Origin: Siphonodentalium dalli
Lineage: Eukaryota; Mollusca; Scaphopoda; Gadilida; Siphonodentaliidae
Length of the DNA: 64,000 bases
Assembly (NCBI GenBank): GCA_032622095.1
Contig: CP136069.1
Location: 155,235,043 to 155,299,042 of the forward strand
Reading direction: 5' to 3'
The notes under the pieces are model-generated. The model ran no database searches and had not been told where the DNA came from. It saw only the letters and a program-made list of their open reading frames with translations. A program made the position numbers and the translations under genes. Below are positions 62,448-64,000 of the stretch, in pieces; position 1 is the stretch's first letter; each line of letters starts with the position of its first letter.

Positions 62448-62605
62448 GGATACCTGCTGTTTTGAGTGAATACCGGAAGTATCTCATGAGTTGTCACAGT
62501 GAGATACTGGAATCATCACGAGTGGCCTTGTGATGATTCCAGTATCTCACTGTGACCACGAATGAGGTAATTCCGGTATTCACTCAAAACACGAAGGTTT
62601 TCTTT
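62448..62605. repeat. Foldback element, same family as 14689-14851
   Basis: Outer arms 'ttttgagtgaataccgg' / 'ccggtattcactcaaaa' and inner arms 'gtcacagtgagatactggaa' / 'ttccagtatctcactgtgac', with the tip 'cgagtggccttg'. It is followed by 'tctttttattatatgcg', as in the first copy. Confidence 0.85.
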
Positions 62606-63370
62606 TTATTATATGCGCTATTTACTAAAATAGATCGAGGAATTAATTCAAAATCGAACTGATTCCGATTCACATCGGCAATACAATTTCTGCACAACAA
62701 ACAGAGAGAAAATACTGTCGATAACTCAGAATACACACGCTTCAAATGTGCGTAATATATCAGATAACTTTATTTCAAATATACAAACTTACTTGCTTGT
62801 GTACTATTAGCAATGTGGCATTGCATTTTTGTCACTTATTGACACAAAATCGTTATTAGAAGGCTTTTAAATTCTGAGGTGGGACAAATTGTATAGTATA
62901 AACAACACACCGGAAGTTTACCTATAGTGAGATAACGCTTTAGCCAGAGTAGCATAAACAGTGTTATCTCACTGTAGGTCGAAGCGGTGGGATAGCGAAA
63001 TCTAAATAACTCAAATTTGCCGCTATCTGATGAGTTAACCCGCAATTTCAAAATAAAAGAGGAGTACCTGGGAGTACGACAATTTCTCACAAAGGCATTA
63101 CGTTTTGGTACAAATTGGTCATATTTGATGATATTTCACATATAATGCCTACAGTTTGTTTCCCTAAAAACCAAATGCTATAACCGTTAACGGCCATATT
63201 AGAACATCAAAAAGCCAGTTGTTTTTACAATCTATCCTGATCAGTACTGTGGCATGAAAGTTTAGAGAATAATATTTGACTGTTGGTGTAAAATTTAAAA
63301 TTCACAAATAGCTTTCTTACAAAATCACACAATTATAGCATTAAAAAAAATGTTAATTGGAGCATTAAAA
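62606..63370. other. Intergenic, small hairpin only
   Basis: 'cctatagtgagataac' near 62921 and 'gttatctcactgtagg' near 62961 form a short hairpin. Otherwise nothing was recognised. Confidence 0.4.
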
Positions 63371-64000
63371 GGCTCCAGATTCAATCTCAGAGCATCTAAT
63401 TTCAAAAATTTCCGGGGGAGGCCCCCTGACCCCCTCCCGTACTCTCCCCCATCAGGCCTTCGGGAGATGCCTTCAGCATCTCCTGCTGGGATACTACTCG
63501 CCTCGACATTTTGTAGGAGAGCTACTCGCCTAGAATGATTTTAAGGGGAGCTCCTCATTGCTCACCAGTGATTTCCCACATGGAGAGGACTGGAACGGTG
63601 TTTAATCAAATTGATGGTGTTTTTACTTTACATATCAGTACACATGCACATATTTTAACCTATTGCTAATAAGGGACACAACTATCCTGTTAAAGTCAGT
63701 TAAAGTGGGTATTTTACCTTTATAACCATAAATATTTTGGTTTTTAAAGGTTTTGTCACTGGTTTTGTTTGCATATTTTTCAGCCATGTGCTTTGTTTGT
63801 TTATTTTTTTATCATCGTTCTATCAGTTCCGGTGCAGACACAGTGAGAGACCCTTACCTTGCCAACAACATATTATTTAGTAGAATTTACAAGATTTTCA
63901 TAAATTTTGGGGTGGGTGTCCCAGACCTGGGTGGAAAAAACTTACGCTCCCGGGTGGGTGTCCCAGACCTGGGTGAAAAAAACTTACGCTCCCGGGGTGG
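63371..64000. repeat. Dispersed repeat pieces at window end
   Basis: A C-rich/G-rich segment 'tttccgggggaggccccctg' leads to 'gggagatgccttcagcatct'. At 63908-64000 a ~43-bp tandem unit 'gggtgggtgtcccagacctg' 'ggtg(g/a)aaaaaacttacgctcccg' occurs twice and runs off the window. Confidence 0.6.

Noticed and set aside
63853-63880. Candidate first exon (minus-strand ATG TTG TTG GCA AG before GTAAGG) for the secreted gene
   Set aside because: Its 14 coding bases would end in phase 2, but the signal-peptide exon at 60732 must start in phase 0.
1-64000. rRNA or tRNA genes
   Set aside because: I saw no B-box-like GGTTCGAATCC with a paired acceptor stem and no rRNA-like conserved core; a dedicated scan (tRNAscan-SE, Infernal) would be needed to exclude degenerate ones.

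Overview
The window is nuclear DNA of an animal, not of a microbe. It is AT-rich, genes are split into short exons separated by kilobase introns with GT/AG borders, and it is crowded with transposable elements, minisatellites and long hairpins. The gene and repeat content (a DBH/MOXD-type copper monooxygenase, a Polinton/Maverick, jockey/CR1-like reverse transcriptases, TTAA-flanked MITEs) suits a marine invertebrate. I cannot name the species or phylum from the sequence.

Left third (about 2.8-22.5 kb, + strand): the last six exons of a DBH-like monooxygenase (MOXD1-type) gene. All splice phases agree, and the exons carry the third CuA histidine, the CuB HxH pair and the CuB methionine. The 5' exons, including the CuA His-His exon, were not found and probably lie before base 1. 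The introns hold a ~145-bp minisatellite, a 32-bp tandem array, an ~84-bp array, a 5'-truncated non-LTR retrotransposon with an exact 65-bp target-site duplication, an ~80-bp-arm hairpin 34 bases before an exon, and a series of degenerate copies of the 3' end of the preceding exon.

Middle (28.7-47.6 kb): an 18.9-kb Polinton/Maverick. It has AG...CT termini, ~795-bp terminal inverted repeats and an identical 6-bp target-site duplication (TTTATC). Its genes are decayed: a protein-primed DNA polymerase B with its middle deleted, a frameshifted packaging ATPase, a small hydrophobic-tailed protein, a frameshifted gene of unknown role and several unrecognised plus-strand ORFs. No integrase, protease or capsid gene was recognised. 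A 1.5-kb TTA-flanked DNA transposon sits inside it. A paralogous uninterrupted copy of the target repeat lies at about 5.3-5.7 kb, so insertion of the Polinton into a dispersed repeat can be read directly.

Right third (56.8-60.7 kb, - strand): at least four phase-consistent exons of a secreted protein of unknown family, including a 19-nt microexon. The microexon and terminal exon are duplicated at 26.5-27.5 kb, on the other side of the Polinton, with conserved reading frame and splice sites. The rest is dispersed repeats, nested TTAA elements, reverse-transcriptase remnants and simple repeats.

All calls rest on reading the sequence and on memory of protein families. No database search was run.
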